From assembly GCF_001612635.1 (NCBI RefSeq), contig NZ_BDAV01000014.1, forward strand, positions 124,001-188,000: a stretch of DNA of 64,000 nucleotides, read 5' to 3'. The translations under genes were made by a program, and so were the position numbers. The stretch comes from Nocardia africana NBRC 100379. GTDB taxonomy: Bacteria > Actinomycetota > Actinomycetes > Mycobacteriales > Mycobacteriaceae. Below, one piece after another: positions 25,761-34,117 of this stretch. Every line of letters begins with the position of its first letter. Positions within the stretch are counted from its first letter, which is position 1. The notes beneath the pieces were generated by a model. It made no database searches and was not told where the DNA came from. It saw only the letters and a list, made by a program, of their open reading frames with translations.

Positions 25761-26627
25761 TCAGCCGCGCAGCCAGTCGCCCGCCGCCAGTGTCGCCGCG
25801 TCCGCGTCGTCGAGTTCGATATCGAATTCGGCCGCCAGGATCTTCGGCAGATCGGCCGGCGGCAGATCGCGGCTGTGCGCGGTGCCGTCCGGATATTCGG
25901 TGATCCAGGTCGTGTTGTCGACGATGTCGTGCCGGTCCGGCCGGAACCGCTGCACATACGGCCGGGTCACGAACGGCGAGCGCGCCGACGTGGAGACGAA
26001 GTGATTGCCGACCGCGTAGTCGATGCGGTACTGCGGATTCATGGTGAAGCTGTAGCGGTCGATCCAGCCGTCGCGGGCGAAGTGGTGCAGCACCCACAGC
26101 TCCGAATCGAGTTCGCCGCGCGTGCGTTCCAGCCGGAATCGCCAGTCACCGGCGCGCACCTCCCCCGCGTCGGGATGCAGTTCCAGCGGGGCCAGCGGCC
26201 CGGAACCGAAACCGACGTCGCACAGCCACACCCGCCCGTCGTCGGCGGTGGTCACGCGCAGCAGCGCGTGCGTCGCCGGGCGGATCTCACCGCGTGCGCC
26301 CATACTCACGCGCCCGTGTAAACCGGTGACGCCGAAGCCGATCCGTTCCAGTGCGGCGGCGAACAGGCCCACGTTCTCGTAGCAGTAGCCGCCGCGGCGG
26401 GATCGGACGATCTTGTCCTGCAACGACGGAAGGTCCAGCAGCACCGGGCGTTTCAGCACCGGTTCGATGTTCTCGAACGGGATGGTGGTGGTGTGCGCGT
26501 ACTGCAGCGCGCGCAGGGTGTCGAGGGTCGGCGCCGGCTCGCCGGTGAAGCCGATGCGGGCGAGATACGCCGGCAGATCCAGTGCCGCACCGTCCCAGTT
26601 CGCGACCGGGGCCGGACTTTCCGTCAT
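25761..26627 (-). CDS. nat: Arylamine N-acetyltransferase
   Basis: Transfers acetyl (or propionyl) from CoA to arylamines and hydrazines in the cytoplasm. The 288-residue protein contains the Cys-His-Asp triad: Cys82 in RGGYCYEN, His120 in RPATHALL and Asp137 in CDVGFGSG; TIPFENIEP is a further family motif. CAGGAGAACTC precedes ATG 26627. It is transcribed on the same strand as the PBP gene. In mycobacteria NAT acts in cholesterol-derived CoA metabolism; here no catabolic neighbours are seen. Confidence 0.95.
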   Translation of the reverse strand: MTESPAPVANWDGAALDLPAYLARIGFTGEPAPTLDTLRALQYAHTTTIPFENIEPVLKRPVLLDLPSLQDKIVRSRRGGYCYENVGLFAAALERIGFGVTGLHGRVSMGARGEIRPATHALLRVTTADDGRVWLCDVGFGSGPLAPLELHPDAGEVRAGDWRFRLERTRGELDSELWVLHHFARDGWIDRYSFTMNPQYRIDYAVGNHFVSTSARSPFVTRPYVQRFRPDRHDIVDNTTWITEYPDGTAHSRDLPPADLPKILAAEFDIELDDADAATLAAGDWLRG

Positions 26628-26730
26628 GAGTTCTCCTGCGTGGTCTCGGTAACCGTCGTTCTCCCCATGATCAACGACCGCGCGGCCGCCATCCTTCCCA
26701 CCCACTGCCACCGCCGCCGCGGCTCGGCGA

Positions 26731-27207
26731 TCACCCCGCGGGTATGCCGATCCGCTCCCGTTCGAGCACGCCACGCAACCGCGCGAGGGTGTGCGCCACG
26801 GCGGGCAGGGACGCCTCGGACGTGACGGCGCCGAACAGCTCGGTGAGCCGCTGCGCGAAGCTCGCTTCGGCCGCGGCGACGAGCTGGGCCCCTTCCTCGG
26901 TCAGGGCCAGCACCGACGAGCGGCGATCCGACGGATGCGGCTCGCGCACCACCCATCCCCGGGCCACCAGCCGGTCGACGCCCTTGCTGATCGCTCCGAT
27001 GCCGGCCGCGAACTCGGCAGCGAGATCGGCCACCCGCGCCTCCGGATGATCCCGGAGAAACCGCAGCGATTCGAACTGGGAGGCGACGATGCCGTGCCGT
27101 TCCCGGAGCCGGTCGTTGACCGCGTTGTACAGCCGCGTCTCACACCGCACGAGATCGGCGAACAGATTCGCCAGATCCACGGCATCCGGACCAGAACTAC
27201 ATTCCAT
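26731..27207 (-). CDS. MarR-family regulator divergent from an esterase
   Basis: The 158-residue winged-helix protein begins MECSSGPDAVDLANLFADLV, with DNA-binding helices in ARVADLAAEFAAGIGAISKG and wing REPHPSDRRSSVLALTEEG. ATG 27207 is chosen because upstream extensions run into low-complexity sequence. It shares a 41-base A/T-rich intergenic region with the alpha/beta hydrolase at 27249, so it very likely represses itself and that gene. The ligand is unknown. Confidence 0.9.
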   Translation of the reverse strand: MECSSGPDAVDLANLFADLVRCETRLYNAVNDRLRERHGIVASQFESLRFLRDHPEARVADLAAEFAAGIGAISKGVDRLVARGWVVREPHPSDRRSSVLALTEEGAQLVAAAEASFAQRLTELFGAVTSEASLPAVAHTLARLRGVLERERIGIPAG

Positions 27208-27248
27208 GGCATATACTGTACAGGAATATAGTTCGTAGGAAGGTACAT
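27208..27248. promoter_or_regulatory. Divergent promoter/operator between MarR and esterase genes
   Basis: This 41-base gap is strikingly A/T-rich for the window and centres on TGTACA flanked by ATATAC and GAATATA, an imperfect palindrome. TATACT is a near-perfect -10 on the plus strand and TATATT is available on the minus strand. AGGAAGG before 27249 is the ribosome site for the esterase. The compact layout implies that MarR binding blocks both promoters. Confidence 0.55.
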
Positions 27249-28160
27249 ATGAGCGAGGAACAACGCGCACAGGTCGACGCGATGCTGCGGCGGCCCCACC
27301 CCGCGCAGCCGCGGTCCGTGGCCGAGATACGGGCGGAATTCCGGACACTGATGGCGCAGATGGCCGTCCCGTCCGGAATACGCAGGCGGACGATCACCCT
27401 GGGCGCTCGGCCCGCGGTGCTCGTCGAACCGCCGGAGCCGGCCGCAGCCGGAACGATTCTGTACTTCCACGGCGGTGGCTTCGTCTTCGGTTCGCCCGAG
27501 ACGGCGATGACGCTGACCGGGAATCTGGTGTGCAAGACCGGTTTCCGGGCGCTGTCGGTCGATTACCGGCTGGCGCCGGAACATCCGTTCCCGGCCGCGA
27601 TCGAGGACACGCTCAGCGCTTATCGGGCCCTGCTCGACAGTGGCGCCGATCCCTCGGCCATCGCCTTCGCCGGCGACTCCGCGGGCGGTGGGTTGACCAT
27701 CACGACGAGTCTGGCCGCCCGCGACGCCGGCCTGCCGCTGCCCGCCGCGATCGTCGCCTTCTCCCCCGGACTCGACATGACCCGCACGGGGGCGAGCATG
27801 GAAACCAAAGCCGGCATCGACCCGGTGTTCACCCGCGCGGGCCTGGACCACACCGGCGCCATGTATCTCGCCGGGCAGGACGCCGGTCAGCCGCTGCTCA
27901 GTCCGGCGGTCTCGGCCGATCTCACCGGATTTCCGCCGATCCTGCTCCAGGTGGGGACCAACGAAATGCTGCTGGACGATTCCACTCGCCTGGCCGCACG
28001 CGCGCGGGAAGCCGGCGTGGACGTCATCCTCGACGTGACTGCCGGTGTGCCCCATGTGTTCCAGTCCTTCACCGGCCTTCTCGACGAAGCGGACGAGGCC
28101 CTGGACCGGGCGGCGTATTTTCTCGGCCAGCGCATCCGAAACGGGGATCGAGCAGGCTAG
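27249..28160 (+). CDS. Alpha/beta hydrolase of the HSL-type esterase family
   Basis: Carboxylesterase/lipase-like enzyme of 303 residues. The oxyanion-hole motif HGGGF is at about 74-78, the nucleophile Ser144 is in AGDSAGGG, the acid is in LQVGTNEMLLDDS, and the catalytic His is in GVPHVFQSF near the C-terminus. VDYRLAPEHPFPAAIED is characteristic of the hormone-sensitive-lipase group. No signal peptide is present, so it is probably cytoplasmic. AGGAAGG precedes the start. The divergent MarR gene is the likely regulator. Confidence 0.94.
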   Translation: MSEEQRAQVDAMLRRPHPAQPRSVAEIRAEFRTLMAQMAVPSGIRRRTITLGARPAVLVEPPEPAAAGTILYFHGGGFVFGSPETAMTLTGNLVCKTGFRALSVDYRLAPEHPFPAAIEDTLSAYRALLDSGADPSAIAFAGDSAGGGLTITTSLAARDAGLPLPAAIVAFSPGLDMTRTGASMETKAGIDPVFTRAGLDHTGAMYLAGQDAGQPLLSPAVSADLTGFPPILLQVGTNEMLLDDSTRLAARAREAGVDVILDVTAGVPHVFQSFTGLLDEADEALDRAAYFLGQRIRNGDRAG

Positions 28161-28163
28161 GAT
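28158..28163 (+). promoter_or_regulatory. Leaderless-type -10 hexamer overlapping the esterase stop codon
   Basis: TAGGAT includes the TAG stop of the esterase gene and is followed by six bases and the ATG at 28170, with no Shine-Dalgarno sequence. The same hexamer precedes dnaE1 at 61175. This spacing would put the transcription start on the ATG itself. Confidence 0.4.
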
Positions 28164-28169
28164 TCGACC

Positions 28170-29339
28170 ATGCGTTCGATCACGGTCGCTCAGCGACGCG
28201 CGCGGCTGGCCCGGCGGCATCGGCTCGCTGCCGAATCCCGGGGTACCGATCCCGCCGATATCGCCGATTCGATGGTCGCCCTGCACGCCACGGATCCGGC
28301 GACGGTGTATCTGTCGGTCTGTGCCCGCACTCGCGGCCTGACGCCCGCGGACGTGGAACGTGCCCTCTACGAGGATCGGTCGCTGCTGCGGCTGTTGGGG
28401 ATGCGCCGGACCATGTTCGTCGCGCCGGTCGGGCTGGTTCCCGTCCTGCAGGCCGCGGTGGCCGACGCGCTCGCAGTCAAGCAGCGCCGCGCCTACGGGA
28501 AATATCTGGCCCAGGCCGTCGAGGGCGATATCGACGCCTGGCTGGCCGAGGTGGCCGACGAGACCCATCGCGAACTGCTGGCCCGTGGCAGTGCGACCGG
28601 CGCACAACTGTCGGCCGCCGTGCCCCGGCTGCGCACCCAGGTCGACACCGCGCCCGGCAAGCCGTATTCGAAACCGACCAACATCACCACCTGGGTGCTG
28701 CTCATCCTCGGATGCGACGGGCTCATCGTGCGGGGCCGCCCCAACGGCAGCTGGACCAGCAGCCGATACACCTGGGCGCCCCGGGAGGCGTGGCTGCCGG
28801 ATGCCGCCCCGGTCGCACTCGACGTGGCGCGCGCCGAACTGGCCCGCCGCTGGCTGCGCACCTTCGGACCGGCTCCCGTCGACGACCTCGTCTGGTGGAC
28901 CGGATGGACGAAAACGGATGTGCGCAAGACACTGTCGAGTCTCGACCTCACGGAAGTCGACCTCGACGGCAGGACCGGAGTGGTCCTGTCCGACGATACG
29001 GAGCCCGAACCCGAGTCCGGACCGTGGGCGGCGCTGCTGCCGGCCCTGGACCCGACGCCGATGGGCTGGCAATCGCGCGACTGGTTCCTCGGCCCGCACG
29101 CCCCGGCCCTGTTCGACACCAACGGCAATATCGGCCCGAGCATCTGGGTCGACGGCCGCATCGTCGGCGGCTGGGCTCAGCGCGCGGACGGTGAGATCGC
29201 CTGGCGGCTACTCGAAGACGTCGGCGCCGACGCGAAGGCGCTGATCGATGCCGAGGTGGAACGCACCGCCGCCTGGTACGGCGACGTGCGCGCCATCCCC
29301 CGCTTCCGGACGCCGCTGGAACGCGAACTCACCAGCTGA
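28170..29339 (+). CDS. Winged-helix DNA-binding domain protein (HTH_42/AlkZ-like family)
   Basis: The 389-residue protein belongs to the winged-helix HTH_42 family (PF06224) that includes the DNA glycosylases AlkZ and YcaQ. Visible segments are RRHRLAAESRGTDPADIAD, SMVALHATDPATVYLSVCAR, LLRLLGMRRTMFVAP, SWTSSRYTWAPREAWLP and AALLPALDPTPMGWQSRDWF. Known relatives unhook interstrand crosslinks or excise alkylated bases; whether this one is an active glycosylase cannot be judged by eye. It starts nine bases after the esterase stop and its own stop is six bases from the convergent nadC stop. Confidence 0.85.
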   Translation: MRSITVAQRRARLARRHRLAAESRGTDPADIADSMVALHATDPATVYLSVCARTRGLTPADVERALYEDRSLLRLLGMRRTMFVAPVGLVPVLQAAVADALAVKQRRAYGKYLAQAVEGDIDAWLAEVADETHRELLARGSATGAQLSAAVPRLRTQVDTAPGKPYSKPTNITTWVLLILGCDGLIVRGRPNGSWTSSRYTWAPREAWLPDAAPVALDVARAELARRWLRTFGPAPVDDLVWWTGWTKTDVRKTLSSLDLTEVDLDGRTGVVLSDDTEPEPESGPWAALLPALDPTPMGWQSRDWFLGPHAPALFDTNGNIGPSIWVDGRIVGGWAQRADGEIAWRLLEDVGADAKALIDAEVERTAAWYGDVRAIPRFRTPLERELTS

Positions 29340-29345
29340 TCCGGC

Positions 29346-30206
29346 TCACATGTCCAGGCCCAGGTCCAGCACCCGCACCGAATGGGTGAGGGCGCCGACG
29401 GCCAGGTAGTCGACACCGGTGCGCGCGTAGTCGGCGGCGGACTCGAGCGAAAGACCGCCGGAGGCTTCGAGTTTCGTGCGCGGCGAGCGGCTGTTGCGGC
29501 GCTGGACGGCGGCCTGGGTGGCCCACAGCGGGAAGTTGTCCAGCAGCACCAGTTCCACATCCTCGGCGAGAACGGCGTCGAGCTGATCGAGGCTGTCCAC
29601 CTCGACCTCGCATTCGATATCGGGATCCAGTTCGCGCACCGCGCGCAACGCGGCGACCACCGATCCGGCGGCCACCACATGGTTGTCCTTGATCAAGGCG
29701 GCGTCGCCGAGGCCCATCCGGTGGTTGACGCCACCACCGACGCGCACCGCATACTTCTGCAGCGCACGCAGTCCGGGCAGGGTTTTGCGGCTGTCGCGAA
29801 TCCGGCAGTTCGTGCCCTCGACCGCATCCACCCAGGCGGCGGTGGCGGTGGCGATCCCGGACATGTGGGTGACCAGGTTGAGCATGGTGCGTTCGGCGGT
29901 CAGCAGCTGCCGGGTCGGCGCCACGACCGTCAGCACCGCGTCGCCGGGGCCGACCCGGGTGCCGTCGGCGACGCGGTCGGTCACCTCGTAATTCCCGGCG
30001 CCGATCACCTCGTCGAGCACCAGCAGCCCGACGTCGATGCCGGCCACCGTGCCCGGCTGGCGCGAGACCATCGCGGCCTTGACGGTCGCCTCGGCGGGAA
30101 CCGTGGCGGCCGAGGTGATGTCGGGCCCGTAGCGCAGATCCTCATCGAGGGCGGTGCGGATCAGGGTACGCAGTTCCCCGGGGTCGAGTTGGGGGTCCAG
30201 TGCCAT
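29346..30206 (-). CDS. nadC: Nicotinate-nucleotide pyrophosphorylase (quinolinate phosphoribosyltransferase)
   Basis: Converts quinolinate and PRPP to nicotinate mononucleotide, CO2 and PPi. The protein (286 residues from this start) has ALDEDLRYGPDITSAAT, ERTMLNLVTHMSGIAT, RDSRKTLPGLRALQKYAV, GGGVNHRMGLGDAALIKDNH and LEASGGLS, covering the substrate-binding Arg, His and Lys residues. Two ATGs are adjacent: 30206 has better spacing (six bases) from AGGAG at 30213-30217 than 30209. It is the third gene of nadA-B-C, 31-34 bases after nadB. Confidence 0.96.
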   Translation of the reverse strand: MALDPQLDPGELRTLIRTALDEDLRYGPDITSAATVPAEATVKAAMVSRQPGTVAGIDVGLLVLDEVIGAGNYEVTDRVADGTRVGPGDAVLTVVAPTRQLLTAERTMLNLVTHMSGIATATAAWVDAVEGTNCRIRDSRKTLPGLRALQKYAVRVGGGVNHRMGLGDAALIKDNHVVAAGSVVAALRAVRELDPDIECEVEVDSLDQLDAVLAEDVELVLLDNFPLWATQAAVQRRNSRSPRTKLEASGGLSLESAADYARTGVDYLAVGALTHSVRVLDLGLDM

Positions 30207-30240
30207 CATCTACTCCTCAGCATGTGATGCGTGGCGGCGG

Positions 30241-31995
30241 TCATCGAGTGCTCACCACCGGCAGCGGGTCCGCGACGGGGAGCGGATCGGCGACCACCTG
30301 CGGGCGGCCGTCGTCGCCGAGCCGGATCGCGACACTGCGCCGCAATTCCTCGCGCGGATCGGGAAAATCGGATCGGGTATGGCAGCCGCGGCTTTCGGCG
30401 CGGGCGGTGGCCGCGAGAAGCAGGGTCCGCGCGGTCAGGGTCAGGGCGGCGTCCTCCACCGCGGCCAGCACTCCGGCCCGCTCGCCGTGCAGCCGAGAAA
30501 CCGCATGCGGCGCAGCCATTTCCGATGCCGCGGCCTCGCGGTCGCTCCCGCCGTTCGTGGGATCGGACGGCGTCGTTTCGGGAAGCCGTTGTGCCGCAGC
30601 ACCGTCCGATGCGTCGGCAGCCGACTCCGCGGACTTCGCCGGGCCGTTGTCCCGTAGATGCAGGACGCGCAGCATCGCCCCGCGCAGTCCGTCACCGTCG
30701 CGCACCACGGCGGCGTGTGCCGACATCAACTGTTGCAGGGCGGTGCGATCGATGCGCGGCAGCGACATCTCCGGCACCGCGGTCACCTCCGGAGCGGAGG
30801 CGACCCGCTCGGCCGCGGCGGCCCCCGCCCGCTCGCCGACGACCAAGCCCTCGAGCAGGCTGTTCGATGCCAGCCGGTTCGCGCCGTGCAGACCGGTGCG
30901 CGCCACCTCGCCGGCCGCGTACAGGCCGGGGACGGCGGTGCGTCCGTGCGTATCGGTGACGACCCCGCCGCACTGGAAGTGCGCGGCCGGCGCGACCGGG
31001 ATCAGGTCGGTGCGCGGATCCAGGCCCGACGCGCGACACGAGGTCGTGATCGTCGGAAACCGTTGGGCGAAACCGTCGATCGCGCGGGCGTCGAGATACA
31101 CGTGATCGGTGCCGAGCTGTCGCATCCGGGCGGCGATGGCCTTGGAGACGATGTCGCGCGGCGCCAGATCGCCCCGCGGATCGACACCGGCGGTCACCGA
31201 ATCACCGTTCGAGTCGACCAGCACCGCGCCCTCGCCGCGCACCGCCTCGCTGATCAGCGGCCGCCTGCCGAGCCCGCGGGGGCTGAACAGCACGGTGGGG
31301 TGGAACTGCACGAATTCCAGATCGGCGACCAGCGCACCGGCCCGCAGCGCCAGCGCGATGCCGTCGGCCGTGGCCCCGGGCGGATTGGTGCTGCAGGCGT
31401 AGAGCTGGCCGAGGCCGCCGGTGGCCAGCAGGACGGCCGGGGTGTGCACGACGCCGAACCCCTGGTCCGACACCACGATCACACCGCGCACCCCGTCGGA
31501 CCCGGTGACGATGTCGAGGGCCGCGGTGCCGAACAGCACCGGCAGTCCGGCGGCGTTCAGCGCACGCTGCACCTCGGCGCCGGTGGCGTCACCGCCGGCG
31601 TGAATGATACGGCGCGTGCTGTGCCCGCCCTCGCGGGTGCGTGAGACCTGGCCGTCGCGGCCGAGGTCGAAGACCGCGCCCAGATCGGTCAGCGCCGCGA
31701 CGGCATCCCGGCCGCCCGACACGATGGAGCGCACCGCCTGCGCGTCGCACAGTCCCGCCCCGGCGTCGACGGTGTCGGCGACATGGGAGTCGACGGTGTC
31801 GCCGTCCGGCGCGACGACCGCGATCCCGCCCTGTGCGTATTGCGTGGACGTATCCGTCGGGCCACCCTTGCTCAGGGTCAGGACCCGCAACCCCCGCAGC
31901 GAGGCGGTGCGGGCCGCGGTCAAACCCGCGACACCGCCACCGATCACCACCAGATCAGCTTCGGCTTCCCAGCCGATCGAAGGCGTCATCATCAT
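30241..31995 (-). CDS. nadB: L-aspartate oxidase with an unusual linker insertion
   Basis: FAD flavoprotein oxidising L-aspartate to iminoaspartate, the first step of de novo NAD synthesis. The 584-residue protein has the FAD-binding ADLVVIGGGVAGLTAARTA, STQYAQGGIAV, GEGAVLVDSNGD, FQCGGVVTDTHGRT and LYAAGEVARTGLHGANRLAS. It is longer than usual (about 530) because of a Ser/Ala/Asp-rich insertion of roughly 40-45 residues in the C-terminal helical domain, after RVLHLRDNG. Three tandem ATGs start it (31995, 31992, 31989). It lies 41 bases after nadA. Confidence 0.95.
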   Translation of the reverse strand: MMMTPSIGWEAEADLVVIGGGVAGLTAARTASLRGLRVLTLSKGGPTDTSTQYAQGGIAVVAPDGDTVDSHVADTVDAGAGLCDAQAVRSIVSGGRDAVAALTDLGAVFDLGRDGQVSRTREGGHSTRRIIHAGGDATGAEVQRALNAAGLPVLFGTAALDIVTGSDGVRGVIVVSDQGFGVVHTPAVLLATGGLGQLYACSTNPPGATADGIALALRAGALVADLEFVQFHPTVLFSPRGLGRRPLISEAVRGEGAVLVDSNGDSVTAGVDPRGDLAPRDIVSKAIAARMRQLGTDHVYLDARAIDGFAQRFPTITTSCRASGLDPRTDLIPVAPAAHFQCGGVVTDTHGRTAVPGLYAAGEVARTGLHGANRLASNSLLEGLVVGERAGAAAAERVASAPEVTAVPEMSLPRIDRTALQQLMSAHAAVVRDGDGLRGAMLRVLHLRDNGPAKSAESAADASDGAAAQRLPETTPSDPTNGGSDREAAASEMAAPHAVSRLHGERAGVLAAVEDAALTLTARTLLLAATARAESRGCHTRSDFPDPREELRRSVAIRLGDDGRPQVVADPLPVADPLPVVSTR

Positions 31996-32036
31996 CGATC
32001 GAACCTTTCCGGCCCGCCCGCGGGCGGGTGCCGGTG

Positions 32037-33098
32037 CTATTCGCCGCCGCCGGGATTGCCGATGGCGATCATGCGCTGCACCGAATTGCGGGCCAGCGCT
32101 GCGGTTTCCGGATCGACGTGCACCTCGTCGAGTTCGTCGGTCAGGCAGCGCAGCAGCGCGGCCGGCGTGATCATCTTCATGTACTTGCAGGACGCGCGAT
32201 CGTTGACGGCCTGGAAGTCGATGCCGGGGGCGGCCTTACGCAGCTGATGCAGCATGCCGACCTCGGTGGCGACCAGGACCTGGTTCGACCGCGCGGCCTT
32301 CGCGGCGTCGATCATGCCGCCCGTGGACAGGATGTGGACCCGGTCGGCCGGGAACGCGCCCTCCCCCGCGAGATACAGAGCCGATGTGGCGCAACCGCAT
32401 TCGGGGTGCACGAACAGTTCGGCATCGGGATGGGTGCGGGCCTGTTCGGTCAGCTCGTCACCGTTGATGCCGGCGTGCACGTGGCACTCACCGGCCCAGA
32501 TGTGCATGTTCTCCCGCCCGGTCACGCGCTTGACGTGGGCGCCGAGGAACTGGTCGGGCAGGAACAGCACCTCACGATCGGGATCGATCGAGGCGACCAC
32601 GTCGACGGCGTTGGAGGAGGTGCAGCAGATGTCGGTCAGCGCCTTCACCGCGGCGGTGGTGTTCACATACGACACCACGAGGGCGCCGGGATGTTCGGCC
32701 TTCCACGCGCGCAGTTCGTCGGCGGTGATGGAGTCGGCCAGCGAGCAGCCCGCGCGCTGGTCCGGAATCAGCACGGTCTTGTCCGGGCTGAGGATCTTCG
32801 CGGTCTCGGCCATGAAGTGCACCCCGCAGAACACGATGGTGTCCTCGGGCGCCTCGGCGGCGATCCGCGACAGGGCCAGGGAATCGCCGACGTGATCGGC
32901 CACATCCTGGATCTCGGGTAGCTGGTAGTTGTGCGCCAGGATGGTCGCGTTGCGCTCGCGCGCCAGCCGCTTGATCTCCTGCGCCCACTCCGGCGTGGCC
33001 TCGACTCCGCCGAATCCGCCCGGACCGTCGATGACCTGCGCTGCGAATGCCTGCGTCGTCGGACCAGTGGTCGCTGTCGTCAGACTCGTTGACGCCAT
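32037..33098 (-). CDS. nadA: Quinolinate synthase A
   Basis: 4Fe-4S enzyme condensing iminoaspartate with dihydroxyacetone phosphate to quinolinate. The 353-residue protein has AHNYQLPEIQDVADHVGDSL, the three cluster cysteines in TIVFCGVHFMAE, HPECGCATSAL and a conserved SCKYMKMITPA, plus ICCTSSNAV. AAGGAG precedes ATG 33098. It is the first gene of the nad operon; an NrtR-type palindrome lies 73 bases upstream, so NAD-dependent repression is expected. Confidence 0.97.
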   Translation of the reverse strand: MASTSLTTATTGPTTQAFAAQVIDGPGGFGGVEATPEWAQEIKRLARERNATILAHNYQLPEIQDVADHVGDSLALSRIAAEAPEDTIVFCGVHFMAETAKILSPDKTVLIPDQRAGCSLADSITADELRAWKAEHPGALVVSYVNTTAAVKALTDICCTSSNAVDVVASIDPDREVLFLPDQFLGAHVKRVTGRENMHIWAGECHVHAGINGDELTEQARTHPDAELFVHPECGCATSALYLAGEGAFPADRVHILSTGGMIDAAKAARSNQVLVATEVGMLHQLRKAAPGIDFQAVNDRASCKYMKMITPAALLRCLTDELDEVHVDPETAALARNSVQRMIAIGNPGGGE

Positions 33099-33170
33099 GG
33101 CATGGCTCCTTCCTCATGCGCGCGGCACTCGCGCCACGCGCATCACCCCGGGCCGATTCGCTTCAACCCG

Positions 33171-33193
33171 GTTTTCGACTTACAATCGAAAAC
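33171..33193. promoter_or_regulatory. NrtR-type operator between nadA and nrtR
   Basis: GTTTTCGA (33171-33178) and TCGAAAAC (33186-33193) form a perfect 8-bp inverted repeat with a 7-base spacer. The right arm ends exactly before the GTG of nrtR (33194), and TACAAT in the middle (33181-33186) is a good -10 for a leaderless nrtR transcript. On the other side it lies 73 bases before nadA. Position and symmetry fit an autoregulatory operator shared with nadABC. Confidence 0.75.
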
Positions 33194-33970
33194 GTGGCCC
33201 ATAGTAGCACCATTCACGAATCGCTCACCGCGGTGTTCCAGGTTCGTCGCTTCATGGACACCGTCACCGCAGGTCCAGGGGGTGATCACTCGGTGATCGC
33301 GAGCGAACCGGTGGATCCGCAGAGTCCGCGCGGCAATCACGGCCTGCGCACCGAACTCGGGGTGCTGCTGTGGCAGCGGGCGATGGAACCGCAGACCGGC
33401 ACCTGGTCGCTGCCCGGCGGCCGGCTGCGCGACGACGAGGATCTCGACACCTCCGCCCGCCGTCAGCTGGCCGAGAAGGTCGACGTGCGTGAGCTGTGGC
33501 ATATCGAACAGCTGTCGGTCTTCAGCGATCCGCATCGCGTGCCCGGGGTGCGCCGCATCGCCTCGGCCTATCTCGGTCTGGTGCCGCTGACCGCGGACCC
33601 GCAACTGCCCGCCGACACCCGCTGGCATCCGGTTTCCGCGCTGCCGAACATGTCGTTCGACCACGGCACCGTCGTGCACCATGCCCGGACCCGGCTGGCG
33701 GCGAAGCTCTCGTACACGAATATCGCCTTCGCCCTGGCACCGTCGTCGTTCACCATGTCCACCTTGCGCGAAATCTATTGCACCGCACTCGGTTACGACG
33801 TCGACACCACGAACCTGCAGCGAGTATTGAGCCGCCGCAAGGTGATTACGCCGACCGGGGAGACCGCCGCGCCGGGCAGGTCGGGTGGGCGGCCCGCGGC
33901 GGTGTATCGGTTCACCGACGACGAGATTCGGGTCACCGACGAATTCGCGGCGCTGCGGCCCCCGGGGTGA
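33194..33970 (+). CDS. nrtR: NrtR-type Nudix-domain transcriptional regulator of NAD synthesis
   Basis: The 258-residue protein has an N-terminal Nudix-like domain (ELGVLLWQRAMEPQTGTWSL, PGGRLRDDEDLDTSARRQL) in which the Nudix box is degenerate, with AEKVDV in place of the usual REExxEE glutamates, and a C-terminal winged-helix domain (SFTMSTLREIYCTALGYDVD, NLQRVLSRRKVI, GRPAAVYRF). This is the NrtR layout, where an NAD metabolite such as ADP-ribose releases the repressor from nad promoters. GTG 33194 directly abuts the operator; no Shine-Dalgarno is present. It is divergent from nadA-B-C, its predicted targets. Confidence 0.9.
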   Translation: MAHSSTIHESLTAVFQVRRFMDTVTAGPGGDHSVIASEPVDPQSPRGNHGLRTELGVLLWQRAMEPQTGTWSLPGGRLRDDEDLDTSARRQLAEKVDVRELWHIEQLSVFSDPHRVPGVRRIASAYLGLVPLTADPQLPADTRWHPVSALPNMSFDHGTVVHHARTRLAAKLSYTNIAFALAPSSFTMSTLREIYCTALGYDVDTTNLQRVLSRRKVITPTGETAAPGRSGGRPAAVYRFTDDEIRVTDEFAALRPPG

Positions 33971-34117
33971 GCGGCTTGCGGATGTCGCCGAGCCCGACGA
34001 CATCACCGCTGCGTGAGCGGCCACCCGTGGTCGGCACACGGACAGCGGGGGCGCCGCGCATGGTCCGCGCCGACCGCCGCCGGACACGTGTGGTCCGCGC
34101 ACGGTAGCGTCGGCGGA

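Noticed and set aside
33971..34117. TGGTC(C/G)GC-CACGG imperfect repeats between nrtR and DedA
   Set aside because: Only two to three degenerate copies in G/C-rich sequence; not distinguishable from chance.
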